Shown here one piece after another: positions 27,798-37,573 of a DNA stretch of 64,000 nt (positions are counted from its first letter, which is position 1; the number at the start of each line of letters is the position of its first letter). The notes beneath the pieces were generated by a model. It worked only from the letters and a program-made list of their open reading frames with translations. It made no database searches and was not told the origin of the DNA. The DNA is from Olavius algarvensis associated proteobacterium Delta 3 (GTDB lineage Bacteria > Desulfobacterota > Desulfobacteria > Desulfobacterales > CAFBRK01), in contig CAFBRK010000056.1 of NCBI GenBank assembly GCA_903231505.1, positions 62,001-126,000 on the forward strand, read 5' to 3'. The translations under genes were made by a program, and so were the position numbers.

Positions 27798-28985
27798 TTA
27801 GCCTGCGACCGCGTCCAGGGCAGTCACGGCCGGCAGCGTCTTTCCTTCCATCAGGGTGAGAAAAGCGCCACCACCCGTGGATATGAAGGTAATCTTATCG
27901 GCGACACCACTTTGGTGGATGGCCGCATCCGTGTCCCCGCCGCCGACGATGGTCGTCGCGCCGGTTGAGGCAACGCTGTTGGCCAGATCGAAGGTCCCCC
28001 GGCTGAATGGTTCCATCTCGAAAACGCCCATGGGCCCATTCCAGATAATCGTACCCGCGTCGCGAAGTGCTTCGGTGAAACGCTTTGACGTGGCCGGCCC
28101 GATATCGAGGGCCATCTTTTTCTCGGGAATCTTCTGCGTTGGTACGATTTGAGTGACTGCCTCCGGGCCGAGCTGCTCGGCAACGACAACGTCTATCGGC
28201 AAGTAGAGCATGATGCCTTGTCCGGAGGCCTGGTCCATGACCGCGATAGCCGCGTCTATCATTTCTTCTTCTACCAAAGATGTCCCGACCGAAACCCCCT
28301 TCGCCTTGAGAAACGTATTGGCCATAGCCCCGCCGATGATAATTTTATCCACATGCTGCAGCATGTTGCGCAACGCTCCCAGCTTGCTGGACACCTTGGC
28401 ACCGCCAATGATGGCAACCAGAGGCCGTTTGGGTTGCGCCATGGCAGAAGCAAAATAGTCCAGCTCCCGTTGCAGCAGAAGTCCGGCTGCGGCCTTGCGC
28501 ACATGGCGGGTAATTGCCGACACCGAGGCATTCTTTCGGTGACAGACCGCAAAGGCATCATTGACGTATACGTCGCACAAATCGGCCAGAGCCCTGCCGA
28601 AGGCATCATCGTCTTCCTGCTCGCCGGCATGGAAACGGAGATTTTCAAGGAGTATGACATCCCCATTTGCCATGGCGGCGATCCGGGCGGCTACCTTCGG
28701 GCCGATACAATCCTCGGCCATCTGCACCTCTTTGGCGAACAGCCGGCCCAGGCGCTCGGCCACCGGAGCAAGGCTGTATGTTGGAACCGGTTTCCCTTTG
28801 GGTCGGCCCAGGTGGGATGCCAGGATCACTCGTGCGCCCTGCTCCACGGCATAGGAGATGGTGGGCATCGCCCCTTTTATCCTGGAATCATCGGTCACCC
28901 GCAGCCGGCTGTCCAGCGGCACATTGAAATCGACCCGAATAAATACCCGCTTGCCGGTCAGCTCGATATCCCTGATCGATTTCAT
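27798..28985 (-). CDS. pgk: Phosphoglycerate kinase
   Basis: 395 residues, the normal bacterial length. [13 protein letters not shown] (start of the N-domain), SHLGRPKG (3-phosphoglycerate site), [23 protein letters not shown] (hinge) and the ATP-site [13 protein letters not shown] are all present. It makes ATP from 1,3-bisphosphoglycerate in glycolysis, or runs in reverse in gluconeogenesis. The ATG at 28985 has GGAGAG upstream. No gap/GAPDH neighbour is present; instead it follows a small four-Cys protein by 40 bases and precedes a TVP38-like gene. Confidence 0.96.
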   Translation of the reverse strand: MKSIRDIELTGKRVFIRVDFNVPLDSRLRVTDDSRIKGAMPTISYAVEQGARVILASHLGRPKGKPVPTYSLAPVAERLGRLFAKEVQMAEDCIGPKVAARIAAMANGDVILLENLRFHAGEQEDDDAFGRALADLCDVYVNDAFAVCHRKNASVSAITRHVRKAAAGLLLQRELDYFASAMAQPKRPLVAIIGGAKVSSKLGALRNMLQHVDKIIIGGAMANTFLKAKGVSVGTSLVEEEMIDAAIAVMDQASGQGIMLYLPIDVVVAEQLGPEAVTQIVPTQKIPEKKMALDIGPATSKRFTEALRDAGTIIWNGPMGVFEMEPFSRGTFDLANSVASTGATTIVGGGDTDAAIHQSGVADKITFISTGGGAFLTLMEGKTLPAVTALDAVAG

Positions 28986-29025
28986 TTCGCTCTCCTTTGC
29001 TGCATCGTTGGGGACCTGGTCCGTC

Positions 29026-29316
29026 TTATTTTTTGGCTTCCGGGGGGCGTCGCCGGTTCTGCAGCCGGTGCAGTGTTTTCTTCTTTGACCACCGTTCAAA
29101 GAATGTCATCCTACCGGAGGAGTAAGCCCTGTCCACCGCCTCTTCCCGCACTTTTAGTCCATCTCCCCCCTTCATGGCGTCTCGAAGGCATTCGGTCTTA
29201 AAGACACACGCCCGGCACGCAATGGGGGAGTTTCTCAGTTTATTTCTACCCATGGGAAATACAGTCTCCAGATCGCCGAAGCAGTCCGGATATCTTGTTT
29301 TCTTGGCTTCAGTCAT
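29026..29316 (-). CDS. Small four-Cys protein with WhiB-like cysteine spacing
   Basis: 96 residues. Cys12, Cys34, Cys37 and Cys43 have the spacing C-x21-C-x2-C-x5-C, inside the sequences [14 protein letters not shown] and [16 protein letters not shown]. WhiB-like proteins of actinobacteria have C-xn-C-x2-C-x5-C ligating a 4Fe-4S cluster, with an FFPxG stretch after the first Cys and CLxxAL at the end, and the likeness here is close. The G(V/I)WGG turn of true WhiB proteins is absent; the C-terminal half is basic ([18 protein letters not shown]). AAAGGA precedes the ATG. It lies 40 bases upstream of pgk, probably in one transcript. Zinc binding is an alternative. Confidence 0.75.
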   Translation of the reverse strand: MTEAKKTRYPDCFGDLETVFPMGRNKLRNSPIACRACVFKTECLRDAMKGGDGLKVREEAVDRAYSSGRMTFFERWSKKKTLHRLQNRRRPPEAKK

Positions 29317-29474
29317 GATCCTTTGCTTTCGCGGTTCGTGTCTATGGGTTCAACCCGAACACTCCCGGAACGCGTTTATTGGGTAATCTGTCCGGCTGGC
29401 ACGGAAAAGCGCCCTGATGGACTTACCATAACGCCGAAGTCTTATTCTGTAAACGGGAAACCACCGCCCGGGTT

Positions 29475-29617
29475 CATGACAGATGTTGGAATTCCATTCC
29501 GATTCGAAGGCGCTGTCATGGTGTTCACCTCGTGTCATCATCGGCGTCGGAATCAGAATCGGTATCGGTATCGGTATCGGCTTTAGAGGTGGCCATCCGG
29601 TTCTAATTCCGATTCCG
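29475..29617. repeat. Inverted pair and GGTATC hexamer hairpin
   Basis: CATGACAG (29475-29482) and CTGTCATG (29513-29520) form a perfect inverted pair. Next, a run of hexamers (GGAATC, GAATCG, three GGTATC, 29548-29580) faces the reverse-complementary GGTTCTAATTCCGATTCCG (29599-29617), a long imperfect hairpin. The rest of the 29317-29695 gap shows no gene. Confidence 0.65.
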
Positions 29618-29695
29618 CAGGGATGCCATACCGAGGTCTGGTTCCCCTGGCAACCGCCATCCCGTGACGATTCAGGGTCCCTATCGGTGTTAATG

Positions 29696-30424
29696 TTACG
29701 GGTTATCTTCCAGGCGCTCAAACTCTGTTTTCAGTCGCGCGATGTGTCCCTCATCGGCAAAACTGAAAAAGCCCCGGTCTCCGATGATCAGGTGCTCGTG
29801 GACCGTCACGCCGACACTGCCGCAGGCGAAGATGAGCTTCCGGGTCACCGCGAAATCCTCTCCCGATGGCCGTGGATCCCCGGATGGGTGGTTGTGGGCA
29901 AAGATCACCGCCGCTGCATGATGACGCAGTGCAGCGGCAACGACTTCCCGCGGATACACACTGCTTCCTGTCAATGTGCCTTCGAAGAGCGTATCGACTT
30001 CGATGACCCGATTTTTGGCATCCAGAAACACCGCGATGAAATGTTCCTTGGGAAGGTCGCGAACCGTCAACCTGAGAAAATCGAAAAGCGCCTTGGAATT
30101 ACTGATCGGATCACGATCCAGGATTTTTTTTTCCAGGTAGCGATCCGCCGCAGCTTTGATCAGGCGGAGCCCGAGGATGTTATTGGGACCGAGACCGGGA
30201 ATCGTACATAGCTCTTCGGGCGACGCTTCAAATACCCCCTGGAGCGTCTTGAACTGCTCCAGCGCCGCCTTTGCCGCTTCTTTGCAATCCTTTCTCGGGG
30301 TCGCCAGGGTCAGGAGTAGTTCGATCACTTCGTAATCATGGAATCCGGACAACCCCGCGGCCAGGAATTTTTCCCGGAGCCGCTTCCGATGCCCGTCTCC
30401 TTTGTGAGCTGTTCCTTTTGCCAT
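29696..30424 (-). CDS. radC: RadC-family JAMM protein
   Basis: 242 residues. An N-terminal UPF0758 helix-hairpin-helix region (LCTIPGLGPNNILGLRLIKA, about 70-90) and the C-terminal JAMM metalloprotease-like domain with VIFAHNHPSGDPRPSGED (HxHx7-10D zinc motif, about 173-190) are both intact. The cellular role of RadC is uncertain; the historical DNA-repair label is not well supported. The start fits MAKGTAHKGDGHRKRLREKF, the family N-terminus. The next 20 bases upstream enter TIR element copy B. Confidence 0.92.
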   Translation of the reverse strand: MAKGTAHKGDGHRKRLREKFLAAGLSGFHDYEVIELLLTLATPRKDCKEAAKAALEQFKTLQGVFEASPEELCTIPGLGPNNILGLRLIKAAADRYLEKKILDRDPISNSKALFDFLRLTVRDLPKEHFIAVFLDAKNRVIEVDTLFEGTLTGSSVYPREVVAAALRHHAAAVIFAHNHPSGDPRPSGEDFAVTRKLIFACGSVGVTVHEHLIIGDRGFFSFADEGHIARLKTEFERLEDNP

Positions 30425-30444
30425 AACTTGCTCCCCCCTTTTGT

Positions 30445-30582
30445 TATAGCGATTGCCAGAATTGCGTTCCGATTCCTTTTACGATCAACGGTTCACCGCA
30501 AAGTTCCTTTGCGTCCTCTGCGACTCTGCGGTCATCGTTTCCATACGTCTGCAAACGGAACATGGTTATGGCAATTGCTGTA
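30445..30582 (-). repeat. TIR element, copy B (138 bp, inverted relative to A)
   Basis: Begins TATAGCGATTGCCAGAATTG and ends with the reverse of TACAGCAATTGCCATAACCA. It is the same length as the 5126-5263 copy with a near-identical interior (CGGTTCACCGCAAAGTTCCT). It sits 20 bases from the radC start, so it may carry or displace radC promoter elements. Confidence 0.75.
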
Positions 30583-30681
30583 GAGGCCACCATTGTCGGC
30601 CGATTCAAAGGAATTGGAGACTTGCAAGATTTTACTGCAAATGGATTGCACGAAAGTACAGGGGGGAGCGCGAATTGGTCT

Positions 30682-30825
30682 AAAGTGGATTCAGAGCCTT
30701 CCATCATGAGCAAGATCGAAGCGGACAGGAGGAGGAACCCGGAGGAATATATGCAATTTTTCGAGGATTGCCTCCTTCTGCCCAACGAAAATATTGGGCA
30801 CGAGGGGAGGTTCTGAATCCACTTT
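30682..30825. repeat. Inverted repeat (20-bp arms) abutting gpsA stop
   Basis: AAAGTGGATTCAGAGCCTTC (30682-30701) faces GAGGTTCTGAATCCACTTTT (30807-30826), a near-perfect inverted pair with two mismatches around a loop of roughly 105 bases. The right arm includes the gpsA stop codon. The loop holds a possible 36-codon ORF (ATG 30707) without good support. Confidence 0.55.
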
Positions 30826-31859
30826 TATACGGCGTCCAGCTCCTGCTTCAAATCCCGCATCATCAATCGCCGCAGCGCAATGGCAGGTTCCCGGTCTTCA
30901 TACAGGATGTAGTAAACCTCATGGGATATCGGCATGTCGACACCCAGTTTTCTGGAAAGGTTGTACACCGATTTTGAGGTGCGAACACCTTCTGCAACCA
31001 TGGTCATTCCTTCCAGAATCTCTTTGAGTTTCCGGCCTTCCCCGAGTTTTTTCCCAACCGTATGGTTCCGGCTGAGATCACCGGTACAGGTCAGCAGAAG
31101 ATCCCCCATACCGCCCAGGCCGGTAAAGGTCCTCGGATTGGCACCGAGGGTTAACCCCAGTCGCCGAATTTCCGCAAGGCCTCGGGTAATTAATGCGGCC
31201 CGCGTGTTCAATCCCAACCCGAGGCCATCGATGACACCGGCGGCTATGGCAATGACATTTTTAACTGCCCCGCCGAGTTCCACCCCGATGATGTCGTCGT
31301 GGGCGTAGACTCGAAAAAATGGAGTGGCCATGACATGCTGGACCAGATCGGCGGCAACCCCGTCCCGGGAAGCCACCGTGACCGCCGTCGGTACATGGTT
31401 CGCCACCTCCTTTGCAAAACTGGGACCGGAAAGTATGGCCAGACGATTGTCGGACAGGCCGGGAATGACATCTTTTAAAACGCCGGACATGGTCAGGTGG
31501 GTTGTATTCTCGATCCCTTTGGAGGCAGACACCAGAATGGTGTTCGCATCCAGATGGTCGGCCATTTGCCCCGCCAGGTCACGCACGAAATGGGACGGTG
31601 TCACCACCAGGAGCATGTTTTTACCGCGGATCACCTCCAATAGATCGTTGGACGGACGCAGGTTTTCCGACAGCTGGATTCCCGGAAGAAAAATAGCGTT
31701 TTCTCGGGTTTCCAGGATCTGCCGCCGCACCTCCGGTTCGTAGACCCACAGGTCGATCGTGAACCCCTTGGTGGCAAGCAGATTGGCCAGAGCGGTGCCC
31801 CAGCTTCCGGCGCCGATCACCCCGATACGAATGTTTTCGGTGTGGGTTACCGTTTCCAT
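30825..31859 (-). CDS. gpsA: Glycerol-3-phosphate dehydrogenase [NAD(P)+]
   Basis: 344 residues. The Rossmann GxGxxG reads GVIGAGSWGTALA (about 13-25). LSGPSFAKEVA, the catalytic-lysine region VELGGAVKNVIAIAAG and the substrate motif TFTGLGGMGDLLLTC are all standard. It reduces dihydroxyacetone phosphate to sn-glycerol-3-phosphate for phospholipid synthesis. It lies 20 bases after gyrA in the same direction, so it is probably co-transcribed. Confidence 0.95.
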   Translation of the reverse strand: METVTHTENIRIGVIGAGSWGTALANLLATKGFTIDLWVYEPEVRRQILETRENAIFLPGIQLSENLRPSNDLLEVIRGKNMLLVVTPSHFVRDLAGQMADHLDANTILVSASKGIENTTHLTMSGVLKDVIPGLSDNRLAILSGPSFAKEVANHVPTAVTVASRDGVAADLVQHVMATPFFRVYAHDDIIGVELGGAVKNVIAIAAGVIDGLGLGLNTRAALITRGLAEIRRLGLTLGANPRTFTGLGGMGDLLLTCTGDLSRNHTVGKKLGEGRKLKEILEGMTMVAEGVRTSKSVYNLSRKLGVDMPISHEVYYILYEDREPAIALRRLMMRDLKQELDAV

Positions 31860-31879
31860 GTCATGCTCCAGGTGACCGA

Positions 31880-34309
31880 TTAGCTTTCCCCTTCCGGCAA
31901 ACCGGCCGCGCTGACCACCCGTTCTCCGGGCTCCATGCCGATAAGCTTAACCCCCTGGGTGTTCCGGCTCATCACGGAGATCCCGCTGACGCCCATGCGG
32001 ATCAGTTTTCCGGCGTTGGTCATCAACATCAGGTCATATTCATCCTGCACCAGCAAAATACTCACTACACGACCGTTTCGCTCGCTGGTTTTAATCGTGA
32101 TCACGCCTTTGCCCCCCCGCCGATGCACCGGGTACTCATCGATGGAGGTCCGCTTGCCGAATCCGTGCTCGGTGATCGCCGTCAAGGTCTGGCCGTGGTG
32201 GAGTACCTCCATGCCGATGATATAGTCGCCGGCAGCCATCCGCATGCCCCGGACGCCTCTGGACAGTCGACCGCTGGGCCGAATGTCGGATTCCAGAAAC
32301 CGGATGGATTTGCCGAAAGACGAACAGAGAAAGACGTTTCGGGTACCGTCCGTCAACCGGGCGGCAATCAGTTCGTCGTCCGGGAGCAGGTTCAGGGCGA
32401 TGATCCCCCCGACCCGGGGTCGACTAAACGCCATCAAATCCGTTTTCTTGATGAGCCCGGAACGGGTGGCCATCAGGACATGCCAACCGGGTTCGAAATT
32501 GGGTACGGCCAGGATCGTCGTCAACTGCTCATCTGGGCTCAGATTCAACAGGTTTACGATCGCCTTGCCCCGGCTGGCGCGGCCGGCCTGGGGGATATCG
32601 TACACCTTCAGCCAGTAGACTTTTCCCTTGTTGGTGAAAAACATAAACGTATGATGGGTCGAGGCCACAAACAGATGCCGGACAAAGTCCCGGTCCCGGG
32701 TTCCCATGGCGGTCTTGCCTTTACCGCCCCGGCGCTGGCTCTGATACAGCGTGATGGGATTCCGTTTGATGTACCCCGTATTGGACACGGTAACGACCAT
32801 GTCCTCTTCGACAATCATGTCTTCAATGGTCAATTCCCGGGTCTCGTCGACGATTTCCGTCCGGCGGTCGTCTCCGAATTCCCCCTGGATCCCGGTCACC
32901 TCGTCTTTGATGATCTGAAGTACCAGCCGATCATTGCCGAGGATCTCCTTGAACCGGGCGATATCCTTTAGAATATTTGTATATTCCTCGAGAATCTTTT
33001 CCTGTTCCAGGCCGGTGAGCTTCTGAAGCCGCATATCCAGTATGGCCTGGGCCTGGATCGCCGTCATTTCAAAACGGGTGATGAGGCCCTCTTTGGCAGC
33101 CTTCGGGGTTGCCGATTTTCGTATCAGAGCAACCACGTCATCCAGATTTTCAAGGGCAATTTTCAGACCTTCGAGGATATGGGCCCGCTCTTCGGCTTTG
33201 CGAAGGTCAAATCGGGTGCGCCGGACAATGATCTCTCTACGGTGGATGATAAAATGTTCGAGGATTTCTTTGAAATTCAGCAGTTCGGGGCGGTTGTTCA
33301 CAATCGCCAGGAAAATGATACCGAAACTGGATTCCATCTGGGTATGTTTGTAGAGTAGATTGACCACCACCCCTGAAATCTGGCCTTTTCTCAGACCGAT
33401 GGCGATCCGCATGCCCTCACGGTCCGATTCGTCACGCACGAAGCTCACGCCTTCGATTTGCTTGTGTTTCACCAGATCGGCGATTTTTTCAATCAGCCTG
33501 GCCTTGTTCACCTGGTATGGAATTTCAGTGATGACAATCGTCTCTTTGCCCGTCCGCTTGTCTTTTTCGACCATGACCCGGGCCCGGATCCGGATAATGC
33601 CCCTTCCGGTTCGATAGGCATTCCGGATGCCCTGTGAGCCGTATATGATGCCGGCGGTCGGAAAATCCGGACCGGGCGCCAGATCCATGATGTCGTCCAC
33701 GGACATCTCGGGATTGTCGATCAGCGCCTTGATGGCGTCAATAACCTCTCCCAGGTTGTGGGGAGGAATGTTGGTGGCCATGCCGACGGCAATGCCCGAC
33801 GATCCGTTTACCAGCAGGGCGGGAATTTTAGACGGCAGGACCGTCGGCTCCTCGAGGGATTCATCATAATTGGGCGCGAAATCGACTGTTTCCCTATCCA
33901 GGTCCTCGAGCATGTCATGGGCCAGACGGGACATCCGCACCTCGGTGTACCGCATCGCCGCCGGTGGATCGCCGTCTACGGATCCGAAGTTACCCTGGCC
34001 GTCCACAAACGGATATCGAAGCGAAAATTCCTGGGCCATTCGAACGATGGTGTCATAAACGGCCGCATCGCCGTGGGGGTGGTACTTACCGATGACATCG
34101 CCGACGATACGGGCCGATTTCTTATACGGCTTATTCCAATCGTTTTTCAGCTCCCGCATGGCAAACAGCACCCGACGATGAACCGGCTTCAGTCCATCCC
34201 GTACGTCCGGCAGCGCGCGACCAATGATCACGCTCATGGCATAGTCGAGGTAAGATTTTTTCATCTCACGCTCGATGCTGATTCTGCTCTCCTGTTCCGC
34301 AACTGTCAT
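31880..34309 (-). CDS. gyrA: DNA gyrase subunit A
   Basis: 809 residues, full length. [15 protein letters not shown], the catalytic Tyr in [11 protein letters not shown] (about 122), the DHHV-like tower and coiled-coil gate and six C-terminal beta-pinwheel repeats are present. The GyrA-box reads QRRGGKGK, supporting gyrase rather than topoisomerase IV. In the quinolone region the sequence is [20 protein letters not shown]: Ala at the E. coli Ser83-equivalent position, Asp at 87-equivalent. AGGAGAG precedes the ATG. gyrB is not adjacent. Confidence 0.96.
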   Translation of the reverse strand: MTVAEQESRISIEREMKKSYLDYAMSVIIGRALPDVRDGLKPVHRRVLFAMRELKNDWNKPYKKSARIVGDVIGKYHPHGDAAVYDTIVRMAQEFSLRYPFVDGQGNFGSVDGDPPAAMRYTEVRMSRLAHDMLEDLDRETVDFAPNYDESLEEPTVLPSKIPALLVNGSSGIAVGMATNIPPHNLGEVIDAIKALIDNPEMSVDDIMDLAPGPDFPTAGIIYGSQGIRNAYRTGRGIIRIRARVMVEKDKRTGKETIVITEIPYQVNKARLIEKIADLVKHKQIEGVSFVRDESDREGMRIAIGLRKGQISGVVVNLLYKHTQMESSFGIIFLAIVNNRPELLNFKEILEHFIIHRREIIVRRTRFDLRKAEERAHILEGLKIALENLDDVVALIRKSATPKAAKEGLITRFEMTAIQAQAILDMRLQKLTGLEQEKILEEYTNILKDIARFKEILGNDRLVLQIIKDEVTGIQGEFGDDRRTEIVDETRELTIEDMIVEEDMVVTVSNTGYIKRNPITLYQSQRRGGKGKTAMGTRDRDFVRHLFVASTHHTFMFFTNKGKVYWLKVYDIPQAGRASRGKAIVNLLNLSPDEQLTTILAVPNFEPGWHVLMATRSGLIKKTDLMAFSRPRVGGIIALNLLPDDELIAARLTDGTRNVFLCSSFGKSIRFLESDIRPSGRLSRGVRGMRMAAGDYIIGMEVLHHGQTLTAITEHGFGKRTSIDEYPVHRRGGKGVITIKTSERNGRVVSILLVQDEYDLMLMTNAGKLIRMGVSGISVMSRNTQGVKLIGMEPGERVVSAAGLPEGES

Positions 34310-34584
34310 GATCTCTCCTGATCACCTCCCTGGAGGTCAGTTCCGGCGGGAACGCCGGTAGGGGCCTTCTCGGATACTGAGTTTGGGGGATAGGGGTGTT
34401 GCGATGGAAGCCGCGGCAGATCCCGGTCAGATCCGTGCGGGGATAGCTGCGGCATTCATCAAGATGTGTCGTATCGCCTGAAGGGGCGGCCGCTTTCCGC
34501 CCAGGCTGCTGGTCTGTCCCGCCGGATCCCGGCGCCCTGCATATGTTCATCCTGAGCTGTCTGTAAGCTTTGCCAGGAAGGGGA

Positions 34585-34740
34585 CTACCGACTCACCCAG
34601 GCCCCGGCAATGAGCAGTAAAATGGCTTCGTAGGTCATCACTATCGGGTAGCTGTGGGTCAACCAGAAGATGATCCCCCCACCGATAATGGCCGGAACAC
34701 CACAAAATACAAGAATACCCAATTTCCTGCTGATGGTCAT
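34585..34740 (-). CDS. Small two-helix membrane protein
   Basis: 51 residues from MTISRKLGILVFCG, with two hydrophobic segments (LGILVFCGVPAIIGGGIIFWL and a C-terminal IVMTYEAILLLIAGAW) and a GGAG site about 10 bases upstream. The composition and layout are those of a real small inner-membrane protein. I do not know a function. Longer in-frame starts exist, but their extra sequence is polar and unconvincing. Confidence 0.55.
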   Translation of the reverse strand: MTISRKLGILVFCGVPAIIGGGIIFWLTHSYPIVMTYEAILLLIAGAWVSR

Positions 34741-35026
34741 GTCTGGCGCGTCTCCTGTTCCTGGTTTTCCTCGTCCTTGCTGCCTAATTTTAGTTGCCTT
34801 GATAAACTTAACATCTGTTAGCAAAAACAGTTCGTCATGTAAAGAACATATAACAAGATTCCATGCCGTCTTTGGGCGCTCCCGGACACGGTGCGCACTC
34901 TATCCAGATCCCGCCTCGATGATCGTCACATGCGTCCGGGATGATGTACCGCAACGCGGCGATGCGCGGCATGAAACCCATTCGTGTGCAGCGGCCGGTC
35001 CGACACAATGTCCATGGGACGATCGG

Positions 35027-36313
35027 CTATCGCTCGATGACCATCGCCATCCCCATGCCCCCGCCGATGCACATGGACACCATCCCGGTGGAATATCCCT
35101 TTCGCCGCATCTGGTTCATGCCGCTGACCATCTGCCGTGCGCCGGTGCAACCGATGGGGTGCCCCAGGGAAATCCCGCTGCCGACCTCATTGGGTTTGTC
35201 GGTGGCTATTCCGAGTTCCTTCATGCAACCGATGGCCTGGGCCGCAAAGGCCTCGTTGAGTTCGATCAGCTGGATGTCATCGATGCTCATGCCGGCGGCA
35301 TCCAGGACCTTTCGTATCGCAGGCACGGGGCCGAGCCCCATGTAGGCCGGGTCCACGCCCCCGGACGAAAAGGCTTTGATTTTGACGATCGGCTCCAGAT
35401 TCAATTGCGCCGCTGTCTCGCTGCTCATGAGAAGAACGGCGGCAGCGCCGTCATTGATGCCGGAGGCATTGCCGGCGGTCACGGTACCGTCCTTTTTAAA
35501 TGCCGGACGGAGCCTGCCCATTTTCTCCAAACTGGTTTCCATCGGCCGCTCATCGGTATCGACCACAATGTCCCCTTTTCGGGTCCGGACGATGACGGGA
35601 ACGATTTCCTCCTTGAAATATCCCTCACCCATGGCGGCCAGCGCGCGGGTATGGCTCAACACCCCCAGTTCGTCCTGCTCCTCCCGGCTGATACCATACA
35701 GGGATGCGATATTTTCTGCGGTGACCCCCATGTGGTACCCGTAGAAAATCTCGTAAAGCCCGTCGAATACCATGAGATCGGTGACTTCGCCGACCCCGGT
35801 CAACTCCATGCGATATCCCCAGCGGGCCTTGGGGAGGGCCATCGGCGTCAGGCTCATATTCTCCTGGCCGCCGGCCAGGATGACATCGGCCTCACCGGTC
35901 ATGATCGCCGATGCCCCCATGGCGATGGCTTTGAGTCCCGATCCACAGACCTTGTTGATGGTACATGCCGGTGTCTCCTTGGGGATTCCGGCCCGAATCA
36001 TGGCCTGCCGGGCCGGATTCTGTCCCTGAGCGGCTTGCAGCACATTTCCCATGATGACCTCGTCCAAGGCAATCGGGGTAGCCGAGGTGTCCCAATCATC
36101 GGCCTGCAGTTCCAGTTCGATCGCGCCCTGGTCCTTTAGTTTGTCCGGTGCGATCCTGGCCATGGCATCGCTTTTCACCGGTTTGAGACCGGCCCGTTTC
36201 AACGCATCCTTCATCACCACGGAACCGAGCTCAACCACGGAAACGCTTTTCAGTCCGCCGCCAAACGCTCCAACAGCGGTTCGCGACCCACTGACGATGA
36301 CAGCTTCTCTCAT
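35027..36313 (-). CDS. Thiolase (acetyl-CoA acetyltransferase)
   Basis: 428 residues, about 30 longer than the usual 390-400 because of an insertion near residues 45-75 (SDAMARIAPDKLKDQG). The nucleophile Cys is in CTINKVCGSGLKA (about 123), and the C-terminal His and Cys are in SLGHPIGCTGAR and SMCIGGGMG. By family it condenses or cleaves acyl-CoA; direction and chain length cannot be told from sequence. GGGGGTT precedes the ATG. It is isolated in the minus direction; HMG-CoA lyase at 4-5 kb could belong to the same acyl-CoA metabolism. Confidence 0.92.
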   Translation of the reverse strand: MREAVIVSGSRTAVGAFGGGLKSVSVVELGSVVMKDALKRAGLKPVKSDAMARIAPDKLKDQGAIELELQADDWDTSATPIALDEVIMGNVLQAAQGQNPARQAMIRAGIPKETPACTINKVCGSGLKAIAMGASAIMTGEADVILAGGQENMSLTPMALPKARWGYRMELTGVGEVTDLMVFDGLYEIFYGYHMGVTAENIASLYGISREEQDELGVLSHTRALAAMGEGYFKEEIVPVIVRTRKGDIVVDTDERPMETSLEKMGRLRPAFKKDGTVTAGNASGINDGAAAVLLMSSETAAQLNLEPIVKIKAFSSGGVDPAYMGLGPVPAIRKVLDAAGMSIDDIQLIELNEAFAAQAIGCMKELGIATDKPNEVGSGISLGHPIGCTGARQMVSGMNQMRRKGYSTGMVSMCIGGGMGMAMVIER

Positions 36314-36613
36314 GAGGAACCCCCTTTATTGATTTTAAGGTTCAAATGCCTTAATAAAATTGTGAAACGATTTTATGAAACGCGACGATGTCGCTCCAGG
36401 AGCGAAAGGCTTGCCCGCCATCGGTATGGCGGGTTTATCCGCCGTTCTTCTGGATCGAATCCGGTCGTGCCCCGAGTTGCAAATGACGGTGCATGTTCTA
36501 AGATAAGGACAATCGTTATAGGATGCCCGGTCGTTCCAAACCGTCTCGGAAAGATGGTGGGCCGACTGTGTGTCGGTTAACACAGAGGCGGAACCGAGGT
36601 CAACGTTGATCCC
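36314..36613. other. Divergent intergenic region with 29-bp dispersed repeat
   Basis: CGATTTTATGAAACGCGACG... (36368-36396) recurs with one mismatch at 43935-43963 and in decayed form at 37411-37439. Nearby, CCCGCC/GGCGGG (about 36413-36434) followed by TTTATCC is a terminator-like hairpin. A divergent promoter for thiolase and the NRDE gene should be here, but I cannot place it. Confidence 0.5.
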
Positions 36614-37384
36614 ATGTGCCTGATCATTTTTTCATACGACGTGCACCCGGATTTCAAACTGGCCCTTGCGGCCAACCGGGATGAGTTCTACGACCGGCCC
36701 ACCGCACCGATCGACGTCTGGAAAGACCAGCCGGATATCCTGGCTGGACGAGATTTGCTTGGCGGCGGCACATGGCTCGGTGTCAGCAGGAACGGCCGCT
36801 TTGCCGCCATCACAAACTACCGAGACCCCGCCTCGGTGCGACCGGACCCACCGACCCGGGGACGGCTGGTGAGCGACTTTTTGGAGGGGAAGGAACCACC
36901 ATCCAGATACCTGGAACGTCTGGACGCCATCGGACACCGATACAACGGCTTCAATCTGGTGATCGGAAACGCCGAGACCCTCTTTTACTACTCAAACCGG
37001 GGAAACGGCATTCAGGAGCTGCCCTCCGGGGTCTACGGCCTGAGCAACCACCTGCTCGACACCCCCTGACCGAAAGTGCTGCGGGCAAAAGAGGGATTGC
37101 GGGAGTTGCTGACCGGTTCGGTGGCCATGGATGCGGAAATTGTTTTTGAAAAGCTCGAACACCGGCACCCCGCACCGGACCCCGAGCTGCCGGACACCGG
37201 CGTGGGCATTGAAAAGGAGCGCGCGTTGTCCCCATTGTTTATTTCCATACCGGGATACGGCACCCGGTCATCATCGATTTTATTGATGGGTCGAACGGGC
37301 GGAAGTGAGCTTTTCGAACGAACCTTCCTGCCCGACGGGCAAGGGCTGGTTCGTCAGGGTGAGACGCGCCGTTTAGCGTTTTAG
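36614..37384 (+). pseudogene. NRDE/TANGO2-family gene with TGA at a conserved Trp
   Basis: The frame opens MCLIIFSYDVHPDFKLALAA, with NRDEFYDRPT (the NRDE motif) and Cys2 as in Ntn-type members, and runs to LSNHLLDTP followed by TGA (37067-37069). The same frame continues [10 protein letters not shown] to 37384. In this family the segment normally reads LLDTPWPKV, so TGA replaces TGG (Trp). Total length without the stop is 256 residues, normal for the family. The function of the TANGO2/NRDE family in bacteria is poorly known (heme or acyl-CoA trafficking has been suggested in eukaryotes). It may be a pseudogene, a sequence error, or read through. Confidence 0.82.
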
Positions 37385-37573
37385 GTGCTTCTCCAAATAA
37401 CATCGTGCAACGATTTTAACGAGCGCAGCGGTGTCACGCACAGGGCGTTCGGGCGGCGCGCTCCGGGCAGGTTTATCCGTTTTTATTGTGGAGGACCTAA
37501 ATTTCTATCCCTGCAGCCCCTTTGAGCGGGAGTTCACTTAGCGCCACCACGCAACGGGGAACAATTTAATACA

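Noticed and set aside
30707..30816. 36-codon ORF inside the inverted repeat by gpsA
   Set aside because: No ribosome site and composition not distinctive.
37067..37069. TGA generally read as Trp in this organism
   Set aside because: TGA is the normal stop of many intact genes here, including the ATGA overlaps at 7447, 22440, 38518 and 55262.
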